From: Pedobacter steynii
GTDB lineage: Bacteria > Bacteroidota > Bacteroidia > Sphingobacteriales > Sphingobacteriaceae
Assembly: GCF_001721645.1 (NCBI RefSeq)
Contig: NZ_CP017141.1
Coordinates: 1,426,001 to 1,490,000, forward strand
DNA length: 64,000 nucleotides
Direction of reading: 5' to 3'
Positions 1 to 9,586 of this stretch are shown in pieces (positions within the stretch are counted from its first letter, which is position 1; each line of letters opens with the position of its first letter). The notes beneath the pieces were generated by a model. That model searched no databases, was not told where the DNA came from, and saw nothing but the letters and a program-made list of their open reading frames with translations. Position numbers and translations under genes: made by a program.

Positions 1-621
1 ATTGGCATCAATGGTGTAGGCCAGGATATTTCCTGCCTTATTGAATGAATATTCTGCTACATTTCCCAGGTTATAACTTTTTTTGCTGCTCAGGTGATAG
101 AGTAAAAGGTCTGTCCCTTTTGGGGCATCTTTGTCTTTTGAGGCATTTTCCGGGGCGGTAAATTGTATGGCCAGCCATTCTGATGATTCTCCGGAGAAAC
201 TAAATGTCTTCACTTTCTCAAAAGTAGTTTTCTGATTGCCAGGTAAAGAAAGGAGAACCAATTGGTCGTAAAGGGGCTTCATGGTTTTCTTTGCAGATTT
301 TACCTCTGCCTCTTTTGCCGACACTTTAAAAGCAGCATACCTGGAATCTTTTGAATAAATCACCGTGGAGGTGCTTGCTCCGATAGGATAATTGAAATTT
401 GTGGTGTCTGAAACTTTACGGATTACGGTTTGAAGGTCACCTTCAGTGGGACCTTTTGCCCAGGACAACCACTGTCCGTTAGGAGATAGTGCATAACTAT
501 TTCCTCTGATAAAATTCCATTTGGAAACATCTTTCCAGGTCAGACCTGGTTTTTGCTGCGCATGGAGGCTTGCTCCATAGGGTAAAAGTAACAGCAGAAG
601 TGAGTATTTGATTCTGTTCAT
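1..621 (-). CDS. S9 family peptidase, N-terminal part (runs off the left edge)
   Basis: Open reading frame from ATG at 621 to the window edge, 207 codons, no stop reached. It begins with a signal peptide (MNRIKYSLLLLLLPYGASLHA, cut after a small-residue/AQ site). The rest resembles the N-terminal beta-propeller of secreted prolyl-oligopeptidase / dipeptidyl-peptidase (S9) enzymes of Bacteroidota, with WNFIRGNSYALSPNGQWLSW and TSTVIYSKDSRYAAFKVSA as blade-like stretches. The catalytic Ser-Asp-His domain would lie outside the window, so the peptidase call rests on propeller resemblance only. Confidence 0.6.
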   Translation of the reverse strand, partial: MNRIKYSLLLLLLPYGASLHAQQKPGLTWKDVSKWNFIRGNSYALSPNGQWLSWAKGPTEGDLQTVIRKVSDTTNFNYPIGASTSTVIYSKDSRYAAFKVSAKEAEVKSAKKTMKPLYDQLVLLSLPGNQKTTFEKVKTFSFSGESSEWLAIQFTAPENASKDKDAPKGTDLLLYHLSSKKSYNLGNVAEYSFNKAGNILAYTIDAN

Positions 622-750
622 TATAGTTTGGGGGTTTTCTGCTAAAATATTGTTTTAGTTGAATATATTTTGAATATAACAACAATATTATGCAATGCTG
701 TTGCGTTTATTCGGCTTGCTGGTTTATCCTTCATTCTATCGTAATTATTG

Positions 751-758
751 TATTTTTG
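751..758 (+). promoter_or_regulatory. -7 promoter box of argH
   Basis: TATTTTTG matches the Bacteroidota -7 consensus TAnnTTTG and lies 45 bases before the argH start. No clear TTTG -33 box is seen at the usual 19-21 base spacing, so this is a moderate call. Confidence 0.45.
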
Positions 759-803
759 CAAAATACCGCTAAGCCCTAAGGGACCTAAATAATAGATTGA
801 TAA

Positions 804-2135
804 ATGAAGATTTGGCAAAAAAACGTAGACGTAAATAAGGATATAGAAACTTTTACCGTAGGCAAAGACAGGGAGCTGGATTTGCAAATGGCAGCTTTTG
901 ATGTTTTAGGCTCTCTGGCCCATGTTGAAATGCTGGAAAGTATCGGATTGCTGACCGCTGAAGAACTGGCAGATATTCAAAAAGAACTTAAAAATATCTA
1001 CGCAGATATCGAAGCGGGTAAATTCACAATTGAGGATACCGTAGAAGATGTGCACTCCCAGGTGGAATGGCTGCTGACACAACGTATTGGAGATGCCGGT
1101 AAAAAGATCCATAGCGGACGCTCCCGTAATGATCAGGTTCTGGTGGATTTGAAACTTTATTTCAGAAGTTGCATCGAAGAGATGGTTGGAAATACAACTG
1201 CGCTTTTCACACAGCTGATCGAATTGAGTAACATCCATAAGGACAAATTGCTTCCAGGATATACCCATCTTCAGATTGCTATGCCCTCTTCTTTTGGACT
1301 ATGGTTTGGTGCTTATGCGGAAAGTCTGGTCGACGATATGGAGCTAATGCTGGCTGCTTATAAAATCTGTAATAAAAATCCATTGGGATCTGCTGCGGGC
1401 TATGGTTCTTCATTCCCTTTAAACAGGACGATGACCACTCAGTTGCTGGGCTTTGAAAACCTGAACTATAATGTCGTTTATGCGCAGATGGGAAGGGGTA
1501 AAACGGAACGTATTCTTGGACAGGCGATGTCCTCAGTCGCCGCTTCTTTAGCAAAAATGGCTATGGATGTCTGCCTTTTTATCAATCAGAATTTCGGCTT
1601 TATCAGCTTTCCGGACGAACTGACTACAGGATCGAGCATTATGCCGCATAAAAAGAATCCGGATGTTTTTGAGCTGATCCGCTCCAGGTGCAATAAAATT
1701 CAGGCTTTACCGAATGAAATTGCCATGATGACGACCAATCTGCCTTCCGGATATCATCGCGACCTTCAACTGTTGAAAGAAAATCTTTTCCCGGCAATTA
1801 CCTCGCTGAATGAGTGTCTGGAGATGACTACCTATATGCTGCAACACATCAGAATCAAAGATGATATTCTGGCAGATAAAAAATATGCTTATCTATTTAG
1901 CGTTGAAGTGGTGAATGAACTTGCTTTAAAAGGGGTTCCTTTTAGAGAGGCCTATAAAATCGTTGGTGAAACGATAGAAAATGGCACCTTCTCCCCTTCT
2001 ACTAAAGTGAACCACACACATGAGGGAAGTATCGGGAATCTATGTAATCCGGAAATTGAAGAGATGATGGCAGAGATCCTGTCGCAGTTTAAATTTGAAA
2101 AAACTAACGCTGCAATTGAGAAATTGCTGGCTTAA
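804..2135 (+). CDS. argH: argininosuccinate lyase
   Basis: Cytosolic enzyme that splits argininosuccinate into arginine and fumarate, the last step of arginine synthesis. The 443-residue product carries the fumarase/aspartase superfamily signature GSSIMPHKKNP at residues 276-286 (flexible catalytic loop with the active serine), SGRSRNDQV near residue 108 and the TH motif in LPGYTHLQIA. Length is slightly below the usual 455-465, typical for Bacteroidota. ATG start at 804 follows a TAnnTTTG promoter box. A class I aminotransferase follows after 27 bases, probably co-transcribed. The other arginine genes are not in this window. Confidence 0.95.
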   Translation: MKIWQKNVDVNKDIETFTVGKDRELDLQMAAFDVLGSLAHVEMLESIGLLTAEELADIQKELKNIYADIEAGKFTIEDTVEDVHSQVEWLLTQRIGDAGKKIHSGRSRNDQVLVDLKLYFRSCIEEMVGNTTALFTQLIELSNIHKDKLLPGYTHLQIAMPSSFGLWFGAYAESLVDDMELMLAAYKICNKNPLGSAAGYGSSFPLNRTMTTQLLGFENLNYNVVYAQMGRGKTERILGQAMSSVAASLAKMAMDVCLFINQNFGFISFPDELTTGSSIMPHKKNPDVFELIRSRCNKIQALPNEIAMMTTNLPSGYHRDLQLLKENLFPAITSLNECLEMTTYMLQHIRIKDDILADKKYAYLFSVEVVNELALKGVPFREAYKIVGETIENGTFSPSTKVNHTHEGSIGNLCNPEIEEMMAEILSQFKFEKTNAAIEKLLA

Positions 2136-2162
2136 CCGAATAATAAATATAAATCAAAAAAA

Positions 2163-3416
2163 ATGAATGTATCAGTATTAGCAAACACACTTATCGGCTC
2201 GGAAATCATTAAAATTGGAAACGAAGTAAATGAACTGAAACGAAAGGGTGCCGAGATTGCGAATCTGACCATCGGTGATTTTGACCCTTCAATTTTTCCA
2301 ATTCCGGCAGAATTAAGAGATGAAATTATTGATGCTTATCATCATAATCATACCAACTATCCACCTGCAGATGGTATTTTAGCTTTACGTGAAACAGTGG
2401 TAGAGATCCTGAAAACCAGGTATGAACTGTCCTATACCACTCAGGATATCCTGGTAGCTGGCGGATCACGCCCTTTAATATATGCGACGTATCTGGCATT
2501 GGTAGATCCGGGAGATAAGGTGATTTATCCTGCGCCATCCTGGAATAACAATCACTATTGCCATCTTTCTTCGGCCAAAGGGATTGCAGTAGAAACGACT
2601 GTTGAGAATAATTTTATGCCCCCAGCGGAGCAGCTGAAGCCTCATCTGAAAGGAGCAACGTTACTGGCCCTCTGTTCTCCTTTGAATCCTACAGGAACGA
2701 TGTTTAGTAAAGAACAATTGGAAGAAATATGTGACCTGGTTATCGAAGAGAATGACAGTAGAGGGGTAGACGAAAAACCACTATACATCATGTATGATCA
2801 GATCTATTCATTGCTGACTTTTGGAAAGGAGCATCTCAACCCGGTAAGTCTGCGTCCGGAGCTTAAAGATTTTGTAATCTACATCGATGGGATTTCTAAG
2901 TGTTTATCTGCGACAGGAGTACGCGTAGGCTGGGCATTCGGACCTGAAAAGATTGTGAGTAAAATGAAGGCCCTGCTTGGTCATATCGGTGCCTGGGCAC
3001 CCAAAGCAGAACAGGTTGCGGTAGCTAAATACTTTAAAAATAATGGACTCGTGGATCAGTTCCTGACTTCGTTTAAAAAACAGGTTCAGGAAAGCCTGGA
3101 TGCACTTTATAATGGATTTCAAGAGTTAAAAGCAGAAGGCTTTGCCGTAGATGCAGTTGTTCCGATGGGGGCGATTTACCTGACACTTAAAATTGATTAT
3201 ATTGGTAAAACAACACCTTCAGACGATTTGCTGAAAAACAGCGCCGATGTAAACTTTTATCTGATTAAAGAAGCACAGACAGCATTGGTTCCGTTCTCGG
3301 CCTTCGGAACAGATGAATCTATAGCCTGGTTCCGTGCATCGGTTGGGGGTTGTTCCCTGAGTGATATTCAGAAAATGATTCCAAGAATTAAAGAAGCATT
3401 AAACAAATTGAAATAG
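2163..3416 (+). CDS. pyridoxal-phosphate-dependent class I/II aminotransferase
   Basis: 417-residue fold-type I aminotransferase. The pyridoxal-phosphate lysine is K246 in DGISKCLSATGVRVGW; upstream are the N-P-T loop (CSPLNPTGTMFS), the MYDQIYS motif with the conserved Asp/Tyr, and an R in FRASVGGC near the C-terminus that would bind the substrate carboxylate. Substrate cannot be told from sequence: aspartate or aromatic amino acids are possible. It lies 27 bases after argH and ends at a strong bidirectional terminator, so argH and this gene look like one operon. Confidence 0.85.
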   Translation: MNVSVLANTLIGSEIIKIGNEVNELKRKGAEIANLTIGDFDPSIFPIPAELRDEIIDAYHHNHTNYPPADGILALRETVVEILKTRYELSYTTQDILVAGGSRPLIYATYLALVDPGDKVIYPAPSWNNNHYCHLSSAKGIAVETTVENNFMPPAEQLKPHLKGATLLALCSPLNPTGTMFSKEQLEEICDLVIEENDSRGVDEKPLYIMYDQIYSLLTFGKEHLNPVSLRPELKDFVIYIDGISKCLSATGVRVGWAFGPEKIVSKMKALLGHIGAWAPKAEQVAVAKYFKNNGLVDQFLTSFKKQVQESLDALYNGFQELKAEGFAVDAVVPMGAIYLTLKIDYIGKTTPSDDLLKNSADVNFYLIKEAQTALVPFSAFGTDESIAWFRASVGGCSLSDIQKMIPRIKEALNKLK

Positions 3417-3430
3417 CAGGTTATAGCTAT

Positions 3431-3468
3431 AAAAAAGCGGCCAGGTGTAAAATTCTGGCCGCTTTTTT
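3431..3468. terminator. bidirectional terminator between the aminotransferase gene and prfC
   Basis: Perfect 14-bp stem AAAAAAGCGGCCAG / CTGGCCGCTTTTTT with a 10-base loop; A-tract on one side and T-tract on the other, so it can serve both converging genes. Confidence 0.9.
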
Positions 3469-3477
3469 ATTGGTAGT

Positions 3478-5058
3478 TTATTTAAACTCCGATGTTTTGT
3501 GGAATTCAATATCCGGATAGTCACGCATGGTCATATTGATCATGAAATCATTATCGGCAAGAAATACCGGATTACCATCTTTGTCTTCTCCGATATGTTG
3601 TTGTTTCCGTTTCAGGAATTCTTCCAGTTTCTTTTTATCGGTAGCAGTTACCCAGTTAGACCTGCCATAACTTAAGGTACGGAAATGTGCTTTTGCACCA
3701 TATTCATGCTCCAGACGGAAAGCAATCACCTCAAACTGAAGTTCACCTACTGCACCAATGATTTTACGGTTACCGGGCTGGGCAGTGAACAATTGAGCGA
3801 CACCTTCTTCTGTAAGCTGCTGTATGCCTTTCTCCAGCTGTTTTGTACGCAGTGGGTCTCTGTTCTCTACTTCCTTAAATATTTCAGGAGAGAAGCTCGG
3901 AATGCCTTTAAATTGTAATTGTTCACCTTCTGTAAGGGTGTCACCGATTTTAAAGTTTCCACTATCGTATAATCCGACCACATCTCCTGGCCAGGCTTCT
4001 TCAACAATGCTTTTCTCATTGGCCATGAAATCCATTGGATTGGAGAATTTCAGTTTTTTATTCTGACGGGTATGGAAGTAAAATTTGTTGCGTTCAAATT
4101 TACCGGAACAGATCCTTAGGAATGCAATACGGTCGCGGTGTTTCGGATCTAAGTTCGCATGTATTTTGAATACAAAACCGGTAAAGTTCTTCTCATTTAC
4201 CATCACTTCCCTTTGTTCTGCCTCTCTGCTTTTCGGGCTGGGCGCAATTTGAACAAAAGTATCTAACAGTTCTTTGATACCAAAGTTATTGATGGCACTG
4301 CCAAAAAATACCGGCGCAAGTAATCCTTCAATGTACATGCTTTTATCAATCTGTCCATATACGCCGTCTACTAATTCCAGATCAGATTTTAATCCATCCA
4401 GTTCTTTTGGCTTTAGGAAGTTGTTTAGATTAGGATCGTTCAGGTCGCTGACTTCAATAACAGGTGCACTGATTTTTGTTTTGTCTGCTTCAAAAAGATT
4501 CAGGTGTTTGTTGTAAATGCTGTATACCCCTTTAAAAGTATGTCCCTGACCAATAGGCCAGGAGAGTGGACAAAGACTAATGTTTAGTTTGCTTTCAATC
4601 TCGTCAAGAAGGTCAAAAGCATCTTTTCCTTCCCTGTCCATCTTATTGATAAAGATAATTACGGGGGTATTCCGCATTCTGCAGACTGCCATTAACTTTT
4701 CCGTCTGTTCCTCCACACCCTTTACACAGTCAACGACTAAAATTACACTATCTACCGCAGATAAAGTACGGTAAGTATCCTCGGCAAAATCTTTGTGACC
4801 AGGAGTATCTAATATGTTGATGCGTTTCCCGCTATATTCAAAGCCCATTACAGAAGTAGCGACAGAGATTCCACGCTGTTTCTCAATTTCCATGAAATCG
4901 GAGGTGTTGCTTTGGTTGGCCTTATTACGCTTTACCGCTCCGGCTGTGTTTATTGCTCCTCCAAAGAGTAAAAACTTTTCTGTAAGTGTAGTTTTTCCTG
5001 CATCGGGGTGACTGATAATAGCGAATGTTTTTCGTTTTTCTATTTCTGGGTGAATCAT
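3478..5058 (-). CDS. prfC: peptide chain release factor 3
   Basis: GTPase that recycles release factors RF1/RF2 from the ribosome after termination. 526 residues, the usual RF3 length. The G domain shows the P loop HPDAGKTT at residues 17-24, the switch-II motif DTPGHKDF near 84 and NKMD near 138; RF3-specific stretches include [26 protein letters not shown] and the C-terminal EF-G-like domain. Single gene, convergent with the aminotransferase. It ends next to the shared terminator. Confidence 0.96.
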   Translation of the reverse strand: MIHPEIEKRKTFAIISHPDAGKTTLTEKFLLFGGAINTAGAVKRNKANQSNTSDFMEIEKQRGISVATSVMGFEYSGKRINILDTPGHKDFAEDTYRTLSAVDSVILVVDCVKGVEEQTEKLMAVCRMRNTPVIIFINKMDREGKDAFDLLDEIESKLNISLCPLSWPIGQGHTFKGVYSIYNKHLNLFEADKTKISAPVIEVSDLNDPNLNNFLKPKELDGLKSDLELVDGVYGQIDKSMYIEGLLAPVFFGSAINNFGIKELLDTFVQIAPSPKSREAEQREVMVNEKNFTGFVFKIHANLDPKHRDRIAFLRICSGKFERNKFYFHTRQNKKLKFSNPMDFMANEKSIVEEAWPGDVVGLYDSGNFKIGDTLTEGEQLQFKGIPSFSPEIFKEVENRDPLRTKQLEKGIQQLTEEGVAQLFTAQPGNRKIIGAVGELQFEVIAFRLEHEYGAKAHFRTLSYGRSNWVTATDKKKLEEFLKRKQQHIGEDKDGNPVFLADNDFMINMTMRDYPDIEFHKTSEFK

Positions 5059-5130
5059 AAAGAATTAAGCCTGTTGTGCTTGATGAGGCTGCAAAGATAA
5101 ATATAATATATAAAAGAGGGCTAAAAAGAA

Positions 5131-5155
5131 AAACCGGCCATCATATGGCCGGTTT
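5131..5155. terminator. terminator after the DUF6600 gene
   Basis: 10-bp perfect stem AAACCGGCCA / TGGCCGGTTT with a 5-base loop, A and T tracts on both sides. It follows the stop of the minus-strand DUF6600 gene. Confidence 0.8.
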
Positions 5156-5174
5156 TATATAACCTGGACAGGAA

Positions 5175-6548
5175 TTAACCCCTTCCCGATCTGGATGATC
5201 TTCCACCTTCAGACCCTCTGCTACCTTCAGAGCGGGCAGGTGGAGCGCTTTGTCTCTCCTGTCTTTCCATTCTCTGTGGCTGAGCCTGAGGCTGCTGACG
5301 TTCTTGCCTTTCCATTCTTTGTGGTTGTGAACGTTCTTGTCTTTCCATCCGTTGAGGTTGCTGGCGCTCTTCACGCTGCGGTTGCACGGGTATTTGTTGA
5401 GGAGCGGGCTGTACCTGTGGTATAGTTTGAGACCTATCCTGACGGCCTTCTCTGTTTGAGCTGCTTCTGTCTGGTCGTGTAGGCATCACCACTGGGTTTC
5501 TTTCAGACGTATTTTCCGATCTGTTATTTTCCCTGGAAGTTCTTCCTTCTCCTCTGTTTCCGGAATTATAATCTCTTGAAGGATTTACTGTTCCCTCAGT
5601 ACCGCGATTTATCCGGTTACTACGGCCGGCAGCAGAGTTTCTTTCCTCAATTGATCCACGATCCATTCTTCCTCCTGAACGGTCAATATTGGTATTTCTA
5701 TCCACACCATTATTGCCCCGGTCGGTTCTTGACATCCGGTTTCCTGCTTCAGAACCATTGGCTCTGGTTAAATTGGCATCCCCGCGAACTGAGCTCCTAG
5801 GTGCCTGAACGCTTCCGCGGTCTGCCCTTGAAGATCTTGGGTTATAGATGTTCAATTCATTTCCTCTGATTTCACTTCTGCCCGATCTGCTGGTTCTGTT
5901 GACATTGTAAACGGTAACATCCCTTCTGGTTGCACGTCTGATGTCATCAGCTCTCGGTCCGGTGTAATAAGTACGTCTGTTGCGTTCGTAAGTATTATTG
6001 ATAATAGTGGTATTGTGAATAATGGTCACGTTTCTGCGGGAGTAATATCTTGGGAAACTGTCGTAATAGATATTCCGTTGAGGGATAAAAACCCACCAAT
6101 TGTCCGGAATTCCAAAATTGATATTAATATTTATGCTTGGCCCCATCGGTGCCCAGCCATAATATCCGCCACCGCTTCTCCAACTTACCCATGCCGGTCC
6201 CCAAACGGTATCAGGAATCCAGATCCATTGTCTGTAACGGTTGTATACCCATCTTCCATAGTGGAAAGGAGCCCAGCCCCAGTCGTAATTGGATACCCAG
6301 GTATTGCCATATTCTGTCATTGCCCATCGTCCATTGCTATAATAAGGTCTGAAATCGTCCTGCTCTACATCTGGTCTCCATACATACCCGTATTGAGGGT
6401 CCTGGATCCAGGTGCCATAAGGAGAAAGCTCATCATAAAATGACTGGAGCGAAATGTCGTCGTCTTGTGCCATAACGCGCTGCGTGGTTCCGGTCATCAG
6501 GAGCATGAGCCCCAGCACAATTGCCGGTAATTTGATTAAGTTTTTCAT
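5175..6548 (-). CDS. secreted DUF6600 protein with Arg/Gln-rich C-terminal tail
   Basis: 457 residues with a signal peptide ending near VMAQ (residue 27). Residues 30-190 are rich in aromatic Y/W-G-W repeats (NYDWGWAPFHYGRWVY, GGGYYGWAPMGPS), the pattern of DUF6600 proteins found in Bacteroidota. Residues 190-457 are low-complexity, rich in R, N, S and Q, with three near-identical PQRMERQER units around 395-440. Probably periplasmic or surface-associated; function unknown. The tail is strongly basic, unlike its neighbours. Single-gene transcription unit. Confidence 0.75.
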   Translation of the reverse strand: MKNLIKLPAIVLGLMLLMTGTTQRVMAQDDDISLQSFYDELSPYGTWIQDPQYGYVWRPDVEQDDFRPYYSNGRWAMTEYGNTWVSNYDWGWAPFHYGRWVYNRYRQWIWIPDTVWGPAWVSWRSGGGYYGWAPMGPSINININFGIPDNWWVFIPQRNIYYDSFPRYYSRRNVTIIHNTTIINNTYERNRRTYYTGPRADDIRRATRRDVTVYNVNRTSRSGRSEIRGNELNIYNPRSSRADRGSVQAPRSSVRGDANLTRANGSEAGNRMSRTDRGNNGVDRNTNIDRSGGRMDRGSIEERNSAAGRSNRINRGTEGTVNPSRDYNSGNRGEGRTSRENNRSENTSERNPVVMPTRPDRSSSNREGRQDRSQTIPQVQPAPQQIPVQPQREERQQPQRMERQERSQPQRMERQERQQPQAQPQRMERQERQSAPPARSEGSRGSEGGRSSRSGRG

Positions 6549-6643
6549 TTGTGTGTGTTTAATTTACCTAACGCTTTTTATATAACAATTTGAGTTCCAA
6601 AGAATGATAAAAGTTTAAACTACTTTAGGAATATTACATTCCA

Positions 6644-6665
6644 ATTATGCGACTTAGCATAATTA
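6644..6665. promoter_or_regulatory. 8-bp inverted repeat, possible operator
   Basis: AATTATGC-6 bases-GCATAATT, a perfect inverted repeat between the divergent DUF6600 and methyltransferase genes, about 95 bases before the former. No T-tract follows, so a protein-binding site is more likely than a terminator. The rest of this ~300-base gap is AT-rich with a G-rich run at 6701-6718. Confidence 0.35.
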
Positions 6666-6795
6666 TATTGGTTTAAGAGCGGAATATGCCAATATTTAAT
6701 GGGGGGAGGGAGGAAGGTAATTTACAAAAAAATATTTAAATATCCGGGATTAGGTCTACATATCCCGCTTAAAATGGAATATTAAATGTGCGGAG

Positions 6796-6828
6796 TTGCT
6801 CTTTCCAGGAAATTATTTTCTTCTTTTG
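6796..6828 (+). promoter_or_regulatory. probable promoter of the methyltransferase gene
   Basis: TTG at 6796-6798, 22 bases, then TTCTTTTG at 6821-6828 (one mismatch to TAnnTTTG). It lies downstream of an in-frame ATG at 6786, which argues that translation starts at 6846 instead. Confidence 0.4.
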
Positions 6829-6845
6829 TAAACAAAACACAATTT

Positions 6846-7559
6846 ATGCAAAAAGGTACTTTATTCCTTATCCCTGTTCCTCTGGCAGAAAATGCTGCCC
6901 AGAAATCTTTTACTCCTTTTTTAGGCGAGACGATCAATGCTATAGATACCTATATCGTTGAAAATGAAAAAACAGCCAGAAAATTTTTAAAAGAAGCCGG
7001 GTTGAAGTTGCCACAGAGCGAACTGATCATCCATGACTATGGCAAGCATCAGCGAAACGCGTCATTAGCCCCCTTTTTTAAAGAGTTGAATGCGGGTAAA
7101 GATGTAGGTTTAATGAGTGAGGCCGGATGCCCCGGCGTAGCTGATCCTGGAGCAGAAGTGGTGGCAGAAGCGCATAGAAGAGGAATTAAAGTGGTTCCGC
7201 TGGTAGGACCAAGCTCCATCCTTCTGGCATTAATGGCGTCCGGATTTAATGGACAAAGTTTTACTTTCCATGGGTATTTGCCGATTGATAAAGTTCAGAG
7301 AGGGAAGCGCATTAAGGAACTCGAGCAACAGTCTTTGACTAATAAACAAACTCAGTTATTTATAGAAACACCTTTCAGAAATAACCATTTGCTGGAAGAT
7401 GTCCTGAAAAACTGTTCCGCACATGCAATGCTTTGTGTAGCCTGTAATATCAATGCGGAAGAAGAATACATCAAGACACAATCTGTTGCGCTTTGGAGAA
7501 AAGAACGCATTGATCTACACAAAAAGCCGGCTATTTTCCTGCTTTACAGACCTTCTTAA
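6846..7559 (+). CDS. SAM-dependent methyltransferase of the tetrapyrrole methylase family (RsmI-like)
   Basis: 237 residues from ATG at 6846. The tetrapyrrole-methylase fold is shown by MSEAGCPGVADPGAEVV (the RsmI-type SEAGxPxxxDPG motif), PLVGPSSILLALMASG and FHGYLPIDK. RsmI methylates the 2'-O of C1402 in 16S rRNA; this protein belongs to a shorter, more divergent Bacteroidota branch, so the exact substrate is not certain. An in-frame ATG at 6786 would add 20 residues without family likeness and precedes the promoter box, so 6846 is preferred. Its stop overlaps the stop of convergent nadD. Confidence 0.8.
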   Translation: MQKGTLFLIPVPLAENAAQKSFTPFLGETINAIDTYIVENEKTARKFLKEAGLKLPQSELIIHDYGKHQRNASLAPFFKELNAGKDVGLMSEAGCPGVADPGAEVVAEAHRRGIKVVPLVGPSSILLALMASGFNGQSFTFHGYLPIDKVQRGKRIKELEQQSLTNKQTQLFIETPFRNNHLLEDVLKNCSAHAMLCVACNINAEEEYIKTQSVALWRKERIDLHKKPAIFLLYRPS

Positions 7560-8128
7560 CGGTACATGTTTTTATTGTCCATAAAGGACAGTACTTTATC
7601 CGGAACAAAATATTGAACATTTCTTCCTTCCTTTAATGCTTTGCGAATAAAGGTGGAAGAAATGTCCATTTGAGGGGTTTCTGTAATCGTAATGGAAGGA
7701 TGGTTTTCCCATTCGCTCAGGTCTACACCAGGCCGCGGATAAACGTAGATCTGGTAATTCTTTAACAGGACCTCATAATTCTTCCATTTTTTGAGAGAAG
7801 AGAGGTTATCCGCCCCCATGATCAGAACAAATTCTTTTCCAGGATACTTTTCCTGTAGAAAGGCCAGCGTGTCTACGGTATAAGAGGGTTGAGCCAGACC
7901 AAATTCAATATCACTTACTTTAATATGATCGGAGCTCTCTGTAGCTAGTTTAGCCATTTCAAGCCGGTCGTACATATTGGTCAGGCCATTTTTATTCTTC
8001 AGGGGATTATGCGGTGACACCACCAGCCATACTTCTTTAAGCCCGGTAAAGCCAGCCATGTAGTTGGCAATGATCAGGTGGCCAATATGGATGGGATTGA
8101 ATGAACCAAAGAATAGCCCTGTTTTCAT
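7556..8128 (-). CDS. nadD: nicotinate-nucleotide adenylyltransferase
   Basis: Makes nicotinate adenine dinucleotide from nicotinate mononucleotide and ATP in NAD synthesis. 190 residues with the nucleotidyltransferase motif GSFNPIHIGH at residues 8-17 and the C-terminal ISSTFIRKAL motif (SSTxIR). Last gene of yicC-gmk-nadD; 9 bases separate it from gmk. The last four bases are shared with the convergent methyltransferase gene: TTAA encodes both stops. Confidence 0.95.
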   Translation of the reverse strand: MKTGLFFGSFNPIHIGHLIIANYMAGFTGLKEVWLVVSPHNPLKNKNGLTNMYDRLEMAKLATESSDHIKVSDIEFGLAQPSYTVDTLAFLQEKYPGKEFVLIMGADNLSSLKKWKNYEVLLKNYQIYVYPRPGVDLSEWENHPSITITETPQMDISSTFIRKALKEGRNVQYFVPDKVLSFMDNKNMYR

Positions 8129-8137
8129 TTTTATTGC

Positions 8138-8704
8138 TTATTTAATAAAGTCGCCTACCAGTTTTTCGGCTTCTTTACAAGCGGTTTCCAATTCAAAGTT
8201 TTTAAGGATCACATCAAACTTTTCTGCATAGTTCAACTCTTTTTCCGCCTTTATAAAACGTTCCTGAAGTTTTTCCGCACTATCAGTCCCCCTACCTGTT
8301 AAACGTTCTTTTAACACCTCTAAAGAGGGCGGCTGAACAAATATAGCTAATGCATCGTCTTCATATTTACGCTTAAGACGCAAACCGCCTTCTACATCAA
8401 TATCGAAAATGACATGCTTTCCGGTATTCCAGATTCTTTCTATTTCAGACCTTAAAGTACCGTAAAAAGTACCATTGTAAACCTCCTCAAATTCCACAAA
8501 CTCCTGATGAGCTACTTTGTGAAGAAAATCTTCTTTTGAAATAAAATAATAGTCTTTTTCGTGTTCTTCATCACCCCTTGATTCCCTTGTTGTTGCGGAA
8601 ATAGAGAAGCTTAGTGTCGGAAATTTCTTTAGCAGGTGTTTAACAATTGTAGTCTTGCCTGCTCCTGAAGGTGCCGAAAATATAATGAGTTTACCTTGTG
8701 TCAT
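8138..8704 (-). CDS. gmk: guanylate kinase
   Basis: Phosphorylates GMP to GDP. 188 residues; P loop SAPSGAGKTT at 10-19, GMP-binding SFSISATTRESRGDEEHEKDYYF with the conserved R and Y, and FIDIDVEGG-type motif (HVIFDIDVEGG). Middle gene of the yicC-gmk-nadD operon, with 6 bases to yicC. Normal length for the family. Confidence 0.96.
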   Translation of the reverse strand: MTQGKLIIFSAPSGAGKTTIVKHLLKKFPTLSFSISATTRESRGDEEHEKDYYFISKEDFLHKVAHQEFVEFEEVYNGTFYGTLRSEIERIWNTGKHVIFDIDVEGGLRLKRKYEDDALAIFVQPPSLEVLKERLTGRGTDSAEKLQERFIKAEKELNYAEKFDVILKNFELETACKEAEKLVGDFIK

Positions 8705-8710
8705 GCGTAC

Positions 8711-9586
8711 TTATAAAACGTTTAATAGTTGTTCCTTAATTTTTTCCAGCTCTTCTTTCATCCCTACTACCAATTGTTGTATCTGTGCATCATTTGCTTT
8801 AGCACCCATAGTATTGATTTCTCTGCCGATCTCCTGAGAGATAAAACCGAGTTTTTTGCCGTTGGCATCTTTGCTTTTCAAAGTCTCGGTGAAATAATCA
8901 CAATGACTTTTCAGGCGTGTTTTTTCTTCTGTAATGTCTAATTTATCAATGTAATAGATCAATTCCTGTTCTAAACGATTCTGATCTACATTTATTTTTC
9001 CTACATTTTCTTCCAGAAACTGGTTCAGGCGTGCCCTGATCTGAGGGATTCTCAGTGGCTCCAGAACTTCAATCTGAGCAAAAAATTGCAGTATATTTTT
9101 AATACGAAGCTCCAGATCTGTCTTTAAAACATTTCCCTCTGTATGTCTGAACTGATTAAAGTTTTCCAGTGCTTTATTGAAAGTGCTGTACAAAATATCC
9201 CAGTCATTTTCATTTACTTCTTCTTCCTGGTAGCTGATCACCTCCGGAAAGCTCAATACCGCCTGTAAAAGGTTGGTCGAATTGGCACCCAAATCAACAT
9301 TAATAGCCTCCAGCTGTTTGTAATATTTACTTAATAATGCAGCATTGATGGTTGCTCCCTTAAGGTTTTCTTCGCCGCGATCAATATTTATGGAAATACT
9401 TACTTTTCCGCGCTCGATTTCTTTGCTACAGATGTTCCGTAATAACAACTCCTTTTCGGAGAAAGCCCTTGGAAGTTTTAGATTGAGCTCTAAAAACTTG
9501 CTGTTTAAAGACTTAATCTCTACTGCAAACTTAATGTTTTCATGATCAGTAGAGGCCAGGCCAAAGCCTGTCATTGATTTTATCAT
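8711..9586 (-). CDS. YicC family endoribonuclease-like protein
   Basis: Starts MIKSMTGFG, the conserved YicC N-terminus, from ATG at 9586 (a TTG two codons upstream adds nothing recognised). About 291 residues. The C-terminal part shows ELIYYIDKLDITEEKTRLKSH and GKKLGFISQEIGREINTMGAKAND, the hallmark of the YicC/YloC family, members of which have been shown to cut RNA. Head of the yicC-gmk-nadD operon, an arrangement (yicC next to gmk) common in bacteria. Confidence 0.92.
   Translation of the reverse strand: MIKSMTGFGLASTDHENIKFAVEIKSLNSKFLELNLKLPRAFSEKELLLRNICSKEIERGKVSISINIDRGEENLKGATINAALLSKYYKQLEAINVDLGANSTNLLQAVLSFPEVISYQEEEVNENDWDILYSTFNKALENFNQFRHTEGNVLKTDLELRIKNILQFFAQIEVLEPLRIPQIRARLNQFLEENVGKINVDQNRLEQELIYYIDKLDITEEKTRLKSHCDYFTETLKSKDANGKKLGFISQEIGREINTMGAKANDAQIQQLVVGMKEELEKIKEQLLNVL

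Noticed and set aside
6786..6845. Earlier ATG for the methyltransferase
   Set aside because: Lies upstream of the promoter box and adds 20 residues without family likeness.
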